Source: Ramlibacter ginsenosidimutans (GTDB lineage Bacteria > Pseudomonadota > Gammaproteobacteria > Burkholderiales > Burkholderiaceae_C). From it: 64,000 nucleotides of DNA. Shown here piece by piece: positions 1 through 8,239 of the stretch; position 1 is the first letter of the stretch; each line of letters starts with the position of its first letter. The stretch is from the NCBI RefSeq assembly GCF_016654015.1, contig NZ_JAEPWM010000009.1, positions 62,001 to 126,000 of the forward strand. The letters are read 5' to 3'. Position numbers and translations under genes: made by a program. The notes below the pieces were generated by a model, which saw only the letters and a program-made list of their open reading frames with translations, did no database searches and was not told the origin of the DNA.

Positions 1-5
1 CGGGC

Positions 6-596
6 ATGCGCAGCCTCCCCTTCCTTGCCGCCGCCCTGCTCGCCGGCGCGGCCTTCCACCCGGGCGCCGCCCTCGCCGCGCCTTCGCAGCCAGGCCAGAT
101 CTCCTCGGTGCGTCCCGGCGAAGGCGCGCCCGACCGCACCGCGGCCAACATGGACCGCACCGACCGCAAGTTCGCGGAAGCGGCCGCACAGGCCGGCCTG
201 GCGGAGATCGCCGCGGGCCGGCTCGCGTTGCAGCGCTCGCGCGACCCGCGCGTGCGCGAGTACGCGCAGCAGCTCGTCGCGGACCACCAGGCCGCCAATG
301 CACAGCTGCAACGCATCGCGAGCGCCAAGGGCATCGTGCTGCCCACCTCGCCTTCGTCGGGGCAGCAGCGCGAATTGCGTTCCCTGCGGCGGTCCGGCCG
401 CAGCTTCGACCAGGACTTCCTCGAACAGATGGCGCGCGCTCACCAGAAGGCGATCGACCTGTTCGGCCACGAAGTGAAGGGCCGGCACCAGGACGCCGAG
501 CTGAAGGACTTCGCGCAGCAGACGCTCGTCCGCCTGGAGCGGCACCTGGGAACCGCGGAGACGCTGGAGAAGCGATCCGGCCACCTGCCGGGGTAA
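6..596 (+). CDS. DUF4142 family exported protein
   Basis: 196-residue protein with a clear Sec signal peptide: a short basic start, then an alanine/leucine-rich stretch to about residue 24 ending in ALAA. The mature part matches the DUF4142 pattern, a helical ferritin-like bundle. It has paired His/Glu/Asp helices, seen here as DHQAANAQL near residue 93, QMARAHQKAIDLF near 140, and a final helix with RLERHLGTAE. It probably acts in the periplasm or outer membrane; members of the family are often stress-linked, but the biochemical role is not established. It lies at the window edge, so its upstream context is unseen. Family assignment is fairly sure; function is unknown. Confidence 0.8.
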   Translation: MRSLPFLAAALLAGAAFHPGAALAAPSQPGQISSVRPGEGAPDRTAANMDRTDRKFAEAAAQAGLAEIAAGRLALQRSRDPRVREYAQQLVADHQAANAQLQRIASAKGIVLPTSPSSGQQRELRSLRRSGRSFDQDFLEQMARAHQKAIDLFGHEVKGRHQDAELKDFAQQTLVRLERHLGTAETLEKRSGHLPG

Positions 597-730
597 ACTG
601 AAAGTCCGCTGCTGGCGCCAGCCACCCCTCACGTTCGGAGTCTTCGTCCGACCTGCCCCCCACGCGGACTCCGACATGACCCGGCCCGGGCGCATCGCAG
701 CATCGTCCGCAGCATTCCACGGGAAACACG
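597..730. other. Short gap with no recognised element
   Basis: 134 bp between the DUF4142 gene and the TPR-type gene. I see no strong hairpin plus T-tract and no convincing promoter. It may carry a promoter for the downstream gene, but nothing diagnostic can be read. Confidence 0.3.
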
Positions 731-1669
731 ATGAGCACCCGACGACTCCTCCCCTTCCTCGCCTGGCTCCTCCTGCTGGTGTTCAGCATCGGCGCACGCG
801 CCCAGGCCGCGCCCGAACCCTCGGTCCAGGAGATCTACGCGACCGCCTCGCGCGGCGACCTGCCCGGGGCGAACCGCATGATCGACGAGGTGCTGGCCAA
901 GCACCCCGGCAGCGCCAAGGCGCACTACGTCAAGGCCGAACTGGCCGCGCGCGGCCAGGACCTGGCCACCGCGCGGTCCGAGTTGCAGCAGGCCGAGCAG
1001 CTCGCACCCGGGCTGCCCTTCGCCAAGCCCGCCGCGGTCACCGCCTTGCGCAGCGAGATCGCCGGCACGTCCTCCGCGCCGGCGCCGGCGACGGAACAAC
1101 GCGGCCACGCGCGCAGCATGGGCGCGCCACCCACGGAGGCCCCGGCGCGCGGCGGCTTCTCGCTGGGCGCCCTGCTGATCCCGCTGGCCATCGTCGTCGG
1201 ACTGTTCCTGCTGATGCGCCGCCGCCGACCGCAGCCGGTGCCCACGCCCTACGGCAACCCCGACGACTTCGGCCGTTATCCGCAGCAGCCCTATCCGCCC
1301 GGACCCGGCATGCCGCCGTACGGCGCCCCCGGTGGCTATCCGCAGGGCTATCCGCCGCGTGAAGGCATGGGCTCGTCGCTGGCCCGCGGACTCGGCACCG
1401 GCCTGGCGGTCGGCGCGGGCGTAGTGGCCGCCGAGGAAATCGGCCGCCGCATGTTCGACCACCACGGCAACGAGATCCCGCCGCACGCCGTGGACCCCGC
1501 CAACGCCGGCTCGCCGCTCGCGCGCGACGCCGGCCTGGGCGGCGGCGGCTTCGATCCTGGCGCGAACCAGGACATGGGTGGCCAGGACTTCGGCATCCAG
1601 GACGGCGGCAGCTGGGACGATGCGGGCGGCTCGTTCGGCGACGCCGGCGGGAACGACTGGGACCAGTGA
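731..1669 (+). CDS. TPR-type, single-pass membrane protein with Gly/Asp-rich tail
   Basis: 312 residues. A signal-like hydrophobic stretch (residues 7-24) ends at ARAQA. A helical-repeat part follows (about 30-105), with alternating small and charged residues typical of tetratricopeptide repeats. A second hydrophobic segment, LGALLIPLAIVVGLFLL at about 143-160, is followed by four arginines. The C-terminal third is low complexity: Pro/Tyr/Gly repeats (PYPPGPGMPPYG), then a glycine- and aspartate-rich acidic tail. This suggests an envelope scaffold protein with the TPR part outside the inner membrane. It sits 134 bp after the DUF4142 gene on the same strand. No specific function is recognised. 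Confidence 0.65.
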   Translation: MSTRRLLPFLAWLLLLVFSIGARAQAAPEPSVQEIYATASRGDLPGANRMIDEVLAKHPGSAKAHYVKAELAARGQDLATARSELQQAEQLAPGLPFAKPAAVTALRSEIAGTSSAPAPATEQRGHARSMGAPPTEAPARGGFSLGALLIPLAIVVGLFLLMRRRRPQPVPTPYGNPDDFGRYPQQPYPPGPGMPPYGAPGGYPQGYPPREGMGSSLARGLGTGLAVGAGVVAAEEIGRRMFDHHGNEIPPHAVDPANAGSPLARDAGLGGGGFDPGANQDMGGQDFGIQDGGSWDDAGGSFGDAGGNDWDQ

Positions 1670-1690
1670 GCCGCGCGCAGCACGCGCGGC

Positions 1691-2680
1691 TCAGTCGGCC
1701 GAGAGCTTGTTCTCCACGATGATCCGCGCATAGCGCTTGCGGTCGGCCGCGATCAGCTGCGCGAACTCGGCGGGCGACTGCCACTTCGCGACCGCGCCCT
1801 GCGCCAGCAACTGCTCCTTCACGTCAGGCATCGCCAGCACCTTCCGCAAGTCGGCGGACACCTTGTCGATGACCGCTTGCGGCGTGCCCGCGGGGGCGAG
1901 CATCCCGAGCCAGGAGCCGGATTCCGCGCCCACGATGCCGCTTTCTTCCAGGGTGGGAACCTCGGGCAGCGCACTCACGCGCTCCTTGCTCGTGATGGCC
2001 AGCGCCTTGAGCTTGCCGGCCTTGATGTGCCCCGACAGCTCCAGCACGGAAGCGAAGAGCATGTGCACATTGCCCGCGATCAGGTCCGCCATCGCCGCGC
2101 CGCCGCCCTTGTACGGCACGTGCAGGATCTGCGTGCCGGTCGCGAGCTTGAAGGTCTCGGCGGACAGGTGGGGCGAGCCGCCGCTGCCGGAGCTCGCATA
2201 CGTGAGCTTGTCCGGCTGGGCCTTGGCCAGCGCGACGAGTTCCTGCACGTTCTTCACCGGCAGCGAGTTGGTGACGGCGAGCACGAAGGGCAGGTCCGCG
2301 AACAGGCCGATCGGCGCGAAGGCCGTGTCCGGGTTGTAGCTGAGTTTCCGGTACAGCGTCGGATTGATGGACTGCGTGCCCACGTTCCCGGTGACGAGCG
2401 TGTAGCCGTCCGGCTTCGCGCGCGCCACGATGTCCAGCCCCAGGTTGCCGCCCGCGCCGCCGCGGTTGTCCACGACGACGGGCTGGCCCCAGAGCTGCGA
2501 GAGCTTCTGCGCGACGATGCGCGTGCCGATGTCCGTGCCGCCGCCGGGCGCGAAGGGCACGACGACGGTGACCGGCTTCGCCGGCCACGCCTGCGCGTGC
2601 ACGGCGCCCGCCAGGCCGATCGCGGCCAGGCCCAGGACAGCACTGAAGGCGCGGCGCGAAAGCGCGAAGGAAGCTCGCAT
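1691..2680 (-). CDS. Bug/TctC-family periplasmic tricarboxylate-type receptor
   Basis: 329 residues. The start is placed at the ATG ending at 2680 because it is preceded by AGGAG at good spacing and opens a proper signal peptide (MRASFALSRRAFSAVLGLAA to about residue 27). An upstream in-frame ATG would run into the preceding gene. Family signatures: WPAKPVTVVVPFAPGGGTD at the mature N-terminus, VVDNRGGAGGNLG, and HVPYKGGG in the middle. Bug proteins bind carboxylates such as sugar acids or aromatic acids for tripartite transporters; no TctA/TctB membrane partners are nearby. It starts 10 bp after the stop of the glucarate-dehydratase-like gene, so it belongs to that operon and may bind a hexarate. 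The ligand is inferred from context. Confidence 0.85.
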   Translation of the reverse strand: MRASFALSRRAFSAVLGLAAIGLAGAVHAQAWPAKPVTVVVPFAPGGGTDIGTRIVAQKLSQLWGQPVVVDNRGGAGGNLGLDIVARAKPDGYTLVTGNVGTQSINPTLYRKLSYNPDTAFAPIGLFADLPFVLAVTNSLPVKNVQELVALAKAQPDKLTYASSGSGGSPHLSAETFKLATGTQILHVPYKGGGAAMADLIAGNVHMLFASVLELSGHIKAGKLKALAITSKERVSALPEVPTLEESGIVGAESGSWLGMLAPAGTPQAVIDKVSADLRKVLAMPDVKEQLLAQGAVAKWQSPAEFAQLIAADRKRYARIIVENKLSAD

Positions 2681-2690
2681 GGTCGGTCTC

Positions 2691-3965
2691 CTAGAAACGG
2701 GGGGACACACCGGTGAACGCCGGATCGTATTTCTGCATCTGCCGCAAGTCGTCGCGGTTGCGGATGCCGCAGGCGAGGTACTGCTCGTGCAGCCTGGCGA
2801 GCGCAGCGCGATCGAGCTCCACGCCCAGGCCCGGCGCGGCGGGCACGCGCACGGCGCCCTGCTCGAAGGCGATGCGGCCGCCGCGCACGAGGTCCTCGTC
2901 CTGCCACGGGTAGTGCGTGTCGCAGGCGTAGGAGAGATTGGGGATGGCGGCGGCGACGTGCGTCATCGCCATCAGGCTGATGCCCAGGTGCGAGTTGGAA
3001 TGCATGGACATGCCCAGGCCCCACAGGGCGCACATGCGCGCGAGCTGCTGGGTGGCGCGCAGCCCGCCCCAGTAGTGGTGGTCGGACAGGATCACCTGCG
3101 CCCCGCGGAGCTCCACGTTGCGCCGGAAGTCCTCGAAGCTCGTGACCACCATGTTGGTCGCGAGCGGCAGGCGCGTGTGCCGCGCCAGTTCCCCCATGCC
3201 CTCCAGGCCGGGGCACGGGTCCTCGTAGTACTCCAGGAGCTCGTCCAGTTCCTCGGCGGCCCGCTTGCTGGTCGCGAGCGACCAGTTGGCGTTCGGGTCG
3301 AGGCGCAGCGGCATCTTGGGGAAAGCCTCGCGCAGCGCGCGGATGCAATCGATTTCGTGCCGCGGCTCGAACACGCCGCCCTTCAGCTTGATGCTCTGGA
3401 AACCGTAGCGGTCCACCATGCGGCGCGCCTGCGCCACGATCTGCTGCGGGCTGAGGCCCTCGCCCCAGGGATCGGGCGCATACGGCTTGCCGTGGTGCTC
3501 GGCGTACTTGAAGAACAGGTAGGCGCTGTACGCGACCTGTGGGCGCACGGCGCCACCGAGCAGGTCCACGATCGGCGCACCGATGGCCTGGCCCTGGAGG
3601 TCCAGCATCGCGACTTCGAAAGCGCTGATGGCCTTGGCGGCGTTCTTCGCGGCATGCGAGCCGGGCGCGAGCGTGTACTCCACGGCACCCGGCGCCGGAC
3701 GGATCGCCGCCTTCAGCCGCTCCTCCATCGTGTTCAGCGCGAAGGGCGACAGCCCCAGCACGTGCTCGCGGGCCTGCTCCAGCACCGCGAGCATCGGCGC
3801 GTCGCCGTAGGTTTCGGCCAGGCCCACGCGGCCATCGGAGGTCTCCACCTCCACGATGGCGCGCAGGGCCCAGGGCTCGTGGATGCCGGCCGCATTGAGC
3901 AGCGGGCCGTCGCGGAAGGCGACGGGCGTGATGCGGATCGCGGTGATGCGGACGTCGCGGTTCAT
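2691..3965 (-). CDS. Enolase-superfamily dehydratase, glucarate dehydratase-like
   Basis: 424 residues, the usual length for glucarate dehydratase. It dehydrates a hexarate to a 5-keto-4-deoxy acid in the cytoplasm. The enolase-superfamily catalytic pattern is visible: KLKGG near residue 191 (general base lysine), LDPNANW near 222 (first metal Asp), EDPC near 246 (second metal ligand), ATNM near 268 (third ligand region), SDHHYWGG near 288, and HSNSHLG near 320 (catalytic His). The KLKGG and HSNSH forms are typical of the glucarate dehydratase subgroup rather than mandelate racemase. A GAGGA ribosome site overlaps the stop of the upstream Bug gene. Flanking Bug receptors and the divergent GntR regulator fit uptake and use of an acidic sugar. 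Another acid-sugar substrate remains possible. Confidence 0.82.
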   Translation of the reverse strand: MNRDVRITAIRITPVAFRDGPLLNAAGIHEPWALRAIVEVETSDGRVGLAETYGDAPMLAVLEQAREHVLGLSPFALNTMEERLKAAIRPAPGAVEYTLAPGSHAAKNAAKAISAFEVAMLDLQGQAIGAPIVDLLGGAVRPQVAYSAYLFFKYAEHHGKPYAPDPWGEGLSPQQIVAQARRMVDRYGFQSIKLKGGVFEPRHEIDCIRALREAFPKMPLRLDPNANWSLATSKRAAEELDELLEYYEDPCPGLEGMGELARHTRLPLATNMVVTSFEDFRRNVELRGAQVILSDHHYWGGLRATQQLARMCALWGLGMSMHSNSHLGISLMAMTHVAAAIPNLSYACDTHYPWQDEDLVRGGRIAFEQGAVRVPAAPGLGVELDRAALARLHEQYLACGIRNRDDLRQMQKYDPAFTGVSPRF

Positions 3966-3972
3966 GGATTCC

Positions 3973-4947
3973 TCAGCTGGCGCTCGCGCCGGATTTCTTC
4001 ACCAGCGCGGCCCAGCGCGGGATCTCCTTGGCCATCAGCGCGGCCAGTTCGTCCGGGCCGCCCGCGACGATTTCCATGCCCATGTTCTTCCCCAGCTTCT
4101 CCTGCACGTCCGGCTGCTTCAGCGCCTCCTGGATCTCGCGCGCGAGGCGCTGCACGATGGGCCGCGGCGTGCCCTTGGGCGCATAGATCGCCTGCCACGA
4201 GGACACGTCGAAGCCGGGAACGCCCGATTCGATCATGGTCGGCGTCCCGGGCGACAGCGCGATGCGCTTCGCGGTGGTCACGGCCAGCAGCTTCAGCTTG
4301 CCGGCCTGCAGCAGCGGCAGCGCCGCCGTCATCTGGTCGAACATGAAGGTGACCTGGCCGGACGAGACATCGACCATGGCCGGCGGGGTGCCCTTGTACG
4401 GAACGTGCGTGAGTGGCACGCCGATGATGTCGGCGAACAGTTCGCCGGCCAGGTGCGTGGACGTGCCATTGCCCGACGAGGCGAACGTGCGGCGCTTCGG
4501 GTCCTTCTTCAGCAGCGCGATCAGCTCCTGCACGTTGTTCACGCCCGCGTTGGGGTCGACGAGCAGCACGTTGGGCAGGAACGCGACCAGGCACACCGGC
4601 TCGAAGTCCTTCACCGGGTCGTAGGGCAGGTTCTTGTAGAGGCTGGCATTGATCGCGTGCGTGCTGATCGTGCCGCCGAACAAGGTGTAGCCGTCGGCGG
4701 GCGCGTGGGCGACGAAGGTCGCGCCGATGGCGCCGCCCTGCCCTGGCCGGTTGTCGATCACCACGGATTGCTTCAGGGCGATGGCGAGCTTTTCGGCGAC
4801 CGCGCGGCCGACGACGTCCGTCGAGCCGCCGGGCGTGAAGGGCACGACGTAGGTGATCGGCTTGGCATGCGGCCAGTCGTTGCCCTGCGCGAAGGCGGGT
4901 GCGGCAAGGCTGGCGGCAATGCCGGCAAGGGCGTGGCGGCGGTGCAT
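3973..4947 (-). CDS. Bug/TctC-family periplasmic receptor, first gene of the sugar-acid operon
   Basis: 324 residues with a signal peptide (MHRRHALAGIAASLAAPAFA, cleavage after AFA). Family motifs: HAKPITYVVPFTPGGSTD, VIDNRPGQGGAIG and HVPYKGTPP. A GGAGAC ribosome site precedes the start. It is the first gene of a three-gene run (Bug, dehydratase, Bug) and faces the divergent GntR gene across 98 bp. Having two different Bug receptors around one catabolic enzyme suggests two related ligands or one duplicated receptor that diverged. No TctA/TctB transporter genes are in the window, so these receptors would have to work with a membrane part encoded elsewhere. Confidence 0.86.
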   Translation of the reverse strand: MHRRHALAGIAASLAAPAFAQGNDWPHAKPITYVVPFTPGGSTDVVGRAVAEKLAIALKQSVVIDNRPGQGGAIGATFVAHAPADGYTLFGGTISTHAINASLYKNLPYDPVKDFEPVCLVAFLPNVLLVDPNAGVNNVQELIALLKKDPKRRTFASSGNGTSTHLAGELFADIIGVPLTHVPYKGTPPAMVDVSSGQVTFMFDQMTAALPLLQAGKLKLLAVTTAKRIALSPGTPTMIESGVPGFDVSSWQAIYAPKGTPRPIVQRLAREIQEALKQPDVQEKLGKNMGMEIVAGGPDELAALMAKEIPRWAALVKKSGASAS

Positions 4948-5045
4948 GGCGGGACGTCTCCGTTGATGGTTCGGCGGCAGTGAAACACAAATATATTAGT
5001 GCGTCAATGCGGCTTCGCCCGGCTTTTCCTCCCTAGAATCCGTCC
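4948..5045. promoter_or_regulatory. Divergent promoter region, sugar-acid operon / GntR gene
   Basis: 98-bp divergent gap. It holds the only AT-rich stretch nearby, AAATATATTAGTGCG at about 4989-5003, a plausible promoter or operator core for the adjacent GntR/FCD regulator. No perfect dyad is visible. Confidence 0.4.
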
Positions 5046-5756
5046 ATGCCCGCCCCGCTCCGCGCCGCCACGCACGCCCGCAAGCCCCGGTCGATCGACC
5101 CGAAGCGGCAGGCCGCGCCGCAGGTGTTCGACCGGCTGCGCGAGCAGATCGTCGGCCTGGAGCTCGCGCCCGGCGCGGTGCTCGCGCGCAATGAACTGGC
5201 CGACCTGTTCGGCGTGAGCCAGACGCCTGTGCGCGACGCGCTGATCAAGCTGAGCGAAGAAGGACTGGTCGACATCTTTCCGCAGCATGCGACCGTCGTG
5301 AGCCGCATCGACATCGCGCAGGCGCAGCAGGCGCACTTCCTGCGGCGCGCCATCGAACTGGAAGTGGCTGCCACCCTGGCCGTCCAACCCACCGACCTGC
5401 TCGTCGCGCAGTTGCGCGCACAGGTGGACATCCAGGCGGCGCTCGCCTCGGGCGAGGACTACGGTCGCTTCATCGAAGCCGACCGCGAATTCCACCGCCT
5501 CATGTACGTGGCCGCCGGTGTGCCCGACCTGTTCGACCTGGTCCGCCGCCGCAGCGGGCACGTCGACCGTCTGCGCCGGTTGCACCTGCCCACCGCCGGC
5601 AAGGCGAAGGCCGTGGTGCGGGACCACAGGCGCATCGTGGACGCGATCGCGGCGGGCGACCCGGAGCAGGCGCGGCAGCGCGTGAGCGAGCACCTCTCAG
5701 GCACCCTGGGCCAGGTCGACCAGATCCGCGCGAAGTACCCGGACCACGTGGTCTGA
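5046..5756 (+). CDS. GntR-family transcriptional regulator (FCD subgroup)
   Basis: 236 residues. The N-terminal winged helix (about 25-90) has the GntR pattern FDRLREQIVGLELAPGAVL, ELADLFGVSQTPVRDALIKL, then EGLVDIFPQHATVVSRI. The C-terminal FCD all-helical ligand domain (about 95-225) shows the metal/ligand His-Asp pattern in ADREFHRLMY and VRDHRRIVDAI. Regulators of this type repress sugar-acid or aromatic-acid operons and release DNA on binding the acid. It is transcribed away from the Bug-dehydratase-Bug operon, which it probably controls through the shared 98-bp gap. No strong ribosome site precedes the chosen ATG, so a start a few codons downstream is possible. Confidence 0.87.
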   Translation: MPAPLRAATHARKPRSIDPKRQAAPQVFDRLREQIVGLELAPGAVLARNELADLFGVSQTPVRDALIKLSEEGLVDIFPQHATVVSRIDIAQAQQAHFLRRAIELEVAATLAVQPTDLLVAQLRAQVDIQAALASGEDYGRFIEADREFHRLMYVAAGVPDLFDLVRRRSGHVDRLRRLHLPTAGKAKAVVRDHRRIVDAIAAGDPEQARQRVSEHLSGTLGQVDQIRAKYPDHVV

Positions 5757-5834
5757 AGCGCGCCGCTGCAGCACCGTAGAGACCATCCGAGTTCCCTGCG
5801 GGACACGCCGGCAGGCCGGCGATTCCGGATCGCG

Positions 5835-6668
5835 TCAGTAGCTCAGTTGCGCGAGCTCACGCAGCCGCTCCGGGGTTGTCGATGGCAGCCCGAAGTACTC
5901 CAGGTAGGCGGGGATCTGCTCGAACAGCATGTCGGTCCCCACCTGGAAGCGGCAGCCCCGTTCCTGCACGCGCTGCAGGAACGCGGTCATTTCCGACTTC
6001 ATGACGACTTCGCCCACGAACGCCTCGGGTGCGATGCGCGACACGTCCATCGGCATGGGATCGCCCTCGTTCATGCCCATGGGCGTGGCGTTCACCACGA
6101 TGTCGTGGCCCTGCGGGTCGTTGCTCCCCGTGCGCACCTCCAGCCCCGGGTAGTGCGCGACAAGCCGCTCTGCCAGTGCCTGGGCGGCCTCGGGGCGCGC
6201 GTCGAACAGGCTCAGTGCGGCCACGCCCGCGCCGGCCAGCGATGCGGCGATCGCGCTGCCGACGCCGCCGGCGCCGACCACCAGCGCCCGCGCGCCCTCG
6301 ATGGTGCAACCCTTGCGGCGCAGCCCCCGCACGAAGCCTTCGCCGTCGAACATGTCGCCCTGCAGGCGGCCATCCGGTGCGCGCCGAACCGCGTTGCACG
6401 AGCCCGCGATGCGCACCGCCGGCGAAGCTTCGTCCAGCAGCGCCAGGGTGGCCACCTTGTGCGGCATGGTGATCAGCGCGCCGCACACGTTCTCCAGCGT
6501 GAACAGCGCAGGCAGGAAGCGCGCGTAGTGCTCGGGCTTGCAGCCCATGGGCACCACCACCGCATCGACTCCCGCCGCCTCGAAGTACGGGTTGTAGATC
6601 ATCGGCGACTTGAAGGTGTGCGTCGGCCAGCCGATGTGGCCGATCAGGGACGTGCTGCCTCGGATCAT
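5835..6668 (-). CDS. Shikimate/quinate dehydrogenase-family protein (AroE-like)
   Basis: 277 residues from the ATG ending at 6668; the open frame continues upstream into the transporter gene but that part is not this protein. AroE-fold marks: substrate domain with IGWPTHTFKSP (AroE usually has a PIxHSxSP form), LITMPHK near residue 66 carrying the catalytic lysine, and GDMFDGEGF near 104 with the conserved Asp. The nucleotide site is VVGAGGVGSAIAASL, followed by NATPMGM. The diverged N-terminal motif suggests a catabolic paralogue rather than biosynthetic aroE. It follows an MHS-type permease by 17 bp and a divergent IclR regulator, a layout typical of shikimate/quinate or aromatic-acid uptake. 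The substrate is inferred. Confidence 0.78.
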   Translation of the reverse strand: MIRGSTSLIGHIGWPTHTFKSPMIYNPYFEAAGVDAVVVPMGCKPEHYARFLPALFTLENVCGALITMPHKVATLALLDEASPAVRIAGSCNAVRRAPDGRLQGDMFDGEGFVRGLRRKGCTIEGARALVVGAGGVGSAIAASLAGAGVAALSLFDARPEAAQALAERLVAHYPGLEVRTGSNDPQGHDIVVNATPMGMNEGDPMPMDVSRIAPEAFVGEVVMKSEMTAFLQRVQERGCRFQVGTDMLFEQIPAYLEYFGLPSTTPERLRELAQLSY

Positions 6669-6685
6669 GGTGCCTTCCGCAACGC

Positions 6686-8092
6686 TCAACCCGCCGTCGA
6701 CAGCGTGCGGCCGGACACGGCCTGGGCGCGCAGGCGCTCGTAGTCGTCCTTGTCCACCGGCCGCGCGCCCTTGTTGCCCAGGTCGGCCAGGCGCACGCGG
6801 TAGGTCTCGCGCGCCGTCATGGCCGCGATCGCAGCGACGACGGTGATCGCCAGCGTGATCGCTCCGACGGTCAGCGGGATGTTGGATGCCCCGGGAGGAG
6901 CAACGGCGACGAACAGCGCGGGCAGCAGCGCGGTGATCGCCGTGCCGATGTTCTGCGCGATGGCCATGCCGGTCACGCGGGTGCGCGTGGGGAACATCTC
7001 CGGATAGAAGCTGGGGAACACCGCGTTGTAGCCCTGGTAGACCACTCCCCACATCAGCAGCGACAGGCCGAAGGCGAGCGGCACGTTGTGGATGCTGATC
7101 GCGTACAGGTAGCCGAAGGACAGCAGGCCGGCCAGCACGGAGCCGACCGCCATGGGCAGGCGGCGGCCGATGCGGTCGGACAGGTTGCCCACGTAGGGGA
7201 TCACCAGCACGGCGACGATGTTGCCCACCACCGGGATCCACAGGTACACGTCCTTCTCGAAGCCTATGCCGTAGCCGGGTTGCACGGCATAGGCCGCACC
7301 GAAGATCGTCGCGACCACCGGGATCACGTTCATCAGCGAGCACAGGCCGACGCGCACCATGTCGGCCCAGCTTTCGCGGAAGGCCTGGACCACGGGCGCG
7401 CGGGGCACAGCGTGCTGGCGCGTTTCCGCGGTGAACGCGGGCGTCTCCTCCACTTCGCGGCGGATGATCCAGCCCGCGACGATCACGACCGCGCTCAGCA
7501 GGAAGGGGACACGCCAGCCCCAGGTGTTGAACGCGTCCTTGTCCATGAAGTGCGCGAGCGGCAGGAAGACGGCAGCCGCGAGGATCTGGCCCGCCTGCAC
7601 GCCTTGCAGGGTGAAGCTCGAGTAGAAGCCGCGTCGGCCGAACGGCGCGTGCTCCAGGATCATCGAGCTCGCTCCGGAAATCTCCCCGGCGACGGCGAAG
7701 CCCTGGATGAGGCGCAGCAGCACCAGCAGCGCCGGCGCCAGCAGCCCGACCTGGTCGTACGTGGGCAGCAGGCCGACGGCGAGCGTCGACAAGCCCATCA
7801 TGAACATGCACGTGATCAGCACGTTCTTGCGGCCGTGCGTGTCGCCCCAGTGGCCGAGCACGAAGGCGCCGATCGGCCGCGCGACGTAGCCGACGCCATA
7901 GGTCGCGAGCGAGGCGATGATGGCCGTGGTGGGGTCGCCCTTGGGAAAGAAGATCTGCGGGAACACCAGCGCCGCGGCGGTGGCGTAGATGAAGAAGTCG
8001 TAGTACTCGAGTGCCGACCCGATCCAGCCGCTCGCGGCGGCCTTGCGGGTCTGGCGGGTGCCGTGGGCACCGGTGGAGCTGTCGATCGCCAT
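6686..8092 (-). CDS. MFS transporter, metabolite:H+ symporter type (shikimate/alpha-ketoglutarate permease-like)
   Basis: 468 residues from the ATG ending at 8092, chosen for the GGAGA site just upstream; a 43-codon upstream extension lacks such support. Typical MHS-family N-terminus: AASGWIGSALEYYDFFIYATAAALVFPQIFF. The GHWGDTHGRKN loop between helices 2 and 3 and the RLIQGFAVAGEISGAS stretch are signatures of the shikimate/KgtP/proline-betaine permease group. About 12 hydrophobic segments. It would import a carboxylate with protons across the inner membrane. It is likely co-transcribed with the AroE-like gene 17 bp downstream and controlled by the divergent IclR protein. The exact substrate is not readable. 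Confidence 0.85.
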   Translation of the reverse strand: MAIDSSTGAHGTRQTRKAAASGWIGSALEYYDFFIYATAAALVFPQIFFPKGDPTTAIIASLATYGVGYVARPIGAFVLGHWGDTHGRKNVLITCMFMMGLSTLAVGLLPTYDQVGLLAPALLVLLRLIQGFAVAGEISGASSMILEHAPFGRRGFYSSFTLQGVQAGQILAAAVFLPLAHFMDKDAFNTWGWRVPFLLSAVVIVAGWIIRREVEETPAFTAETRQHAVPRAPVVQAFRESWADMVRVGLCSLMNVIPVVATIFGAAYAVQPGYGIGFEKDVYLWIPVVGNIVAVLVIPYVGNLSDRIGRRLPMAVGSVLAGLLSFGYLYAISIHNVPLAFGLSLLMWGVVYQGYNAVFPSFYPEMFPTRTRVTGMAIAQNIGTAITALLPALFVAVAPPGASNIPLTVGAITLAITVVAAIAAMTARETYRVRLADLGNKGARPVDKDDYERLRAQAVSGRTLSTAG

Positions 8093-8239
8093 GCTTTGTC
8101 TCCAATGCAGCGGGGGCTGCGGCGGAATGCAATGTAGCCAGCGACCGGGGTTTCCACCATGCGTTCGCAGCGGCCTGCGTTCGATGATCGATCGCGCGGT
8201 AACGGCTGCCGCACGTTCCAAGGGTTAGACCCGATCTCC
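8093..8239. promoter_or_regulatory. Divergent control region with PcaR/PobR-like box
   Basis: 147-bp gap between the MHS transporter and the iclR gene. GTTCGATGATCG at 8179-8190 agrees at 11 of 12 positions with the first 12 bases of the 15-base site known for the IclR regulators PcaR/PobR (GTTCGATAATCGCAC); the last three bases differ. The heptamer GCGTTCG also occurs twice, near 8161 and 8178. Binding by the adjacent IclR protein is inferred. Confidence 0.5.
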
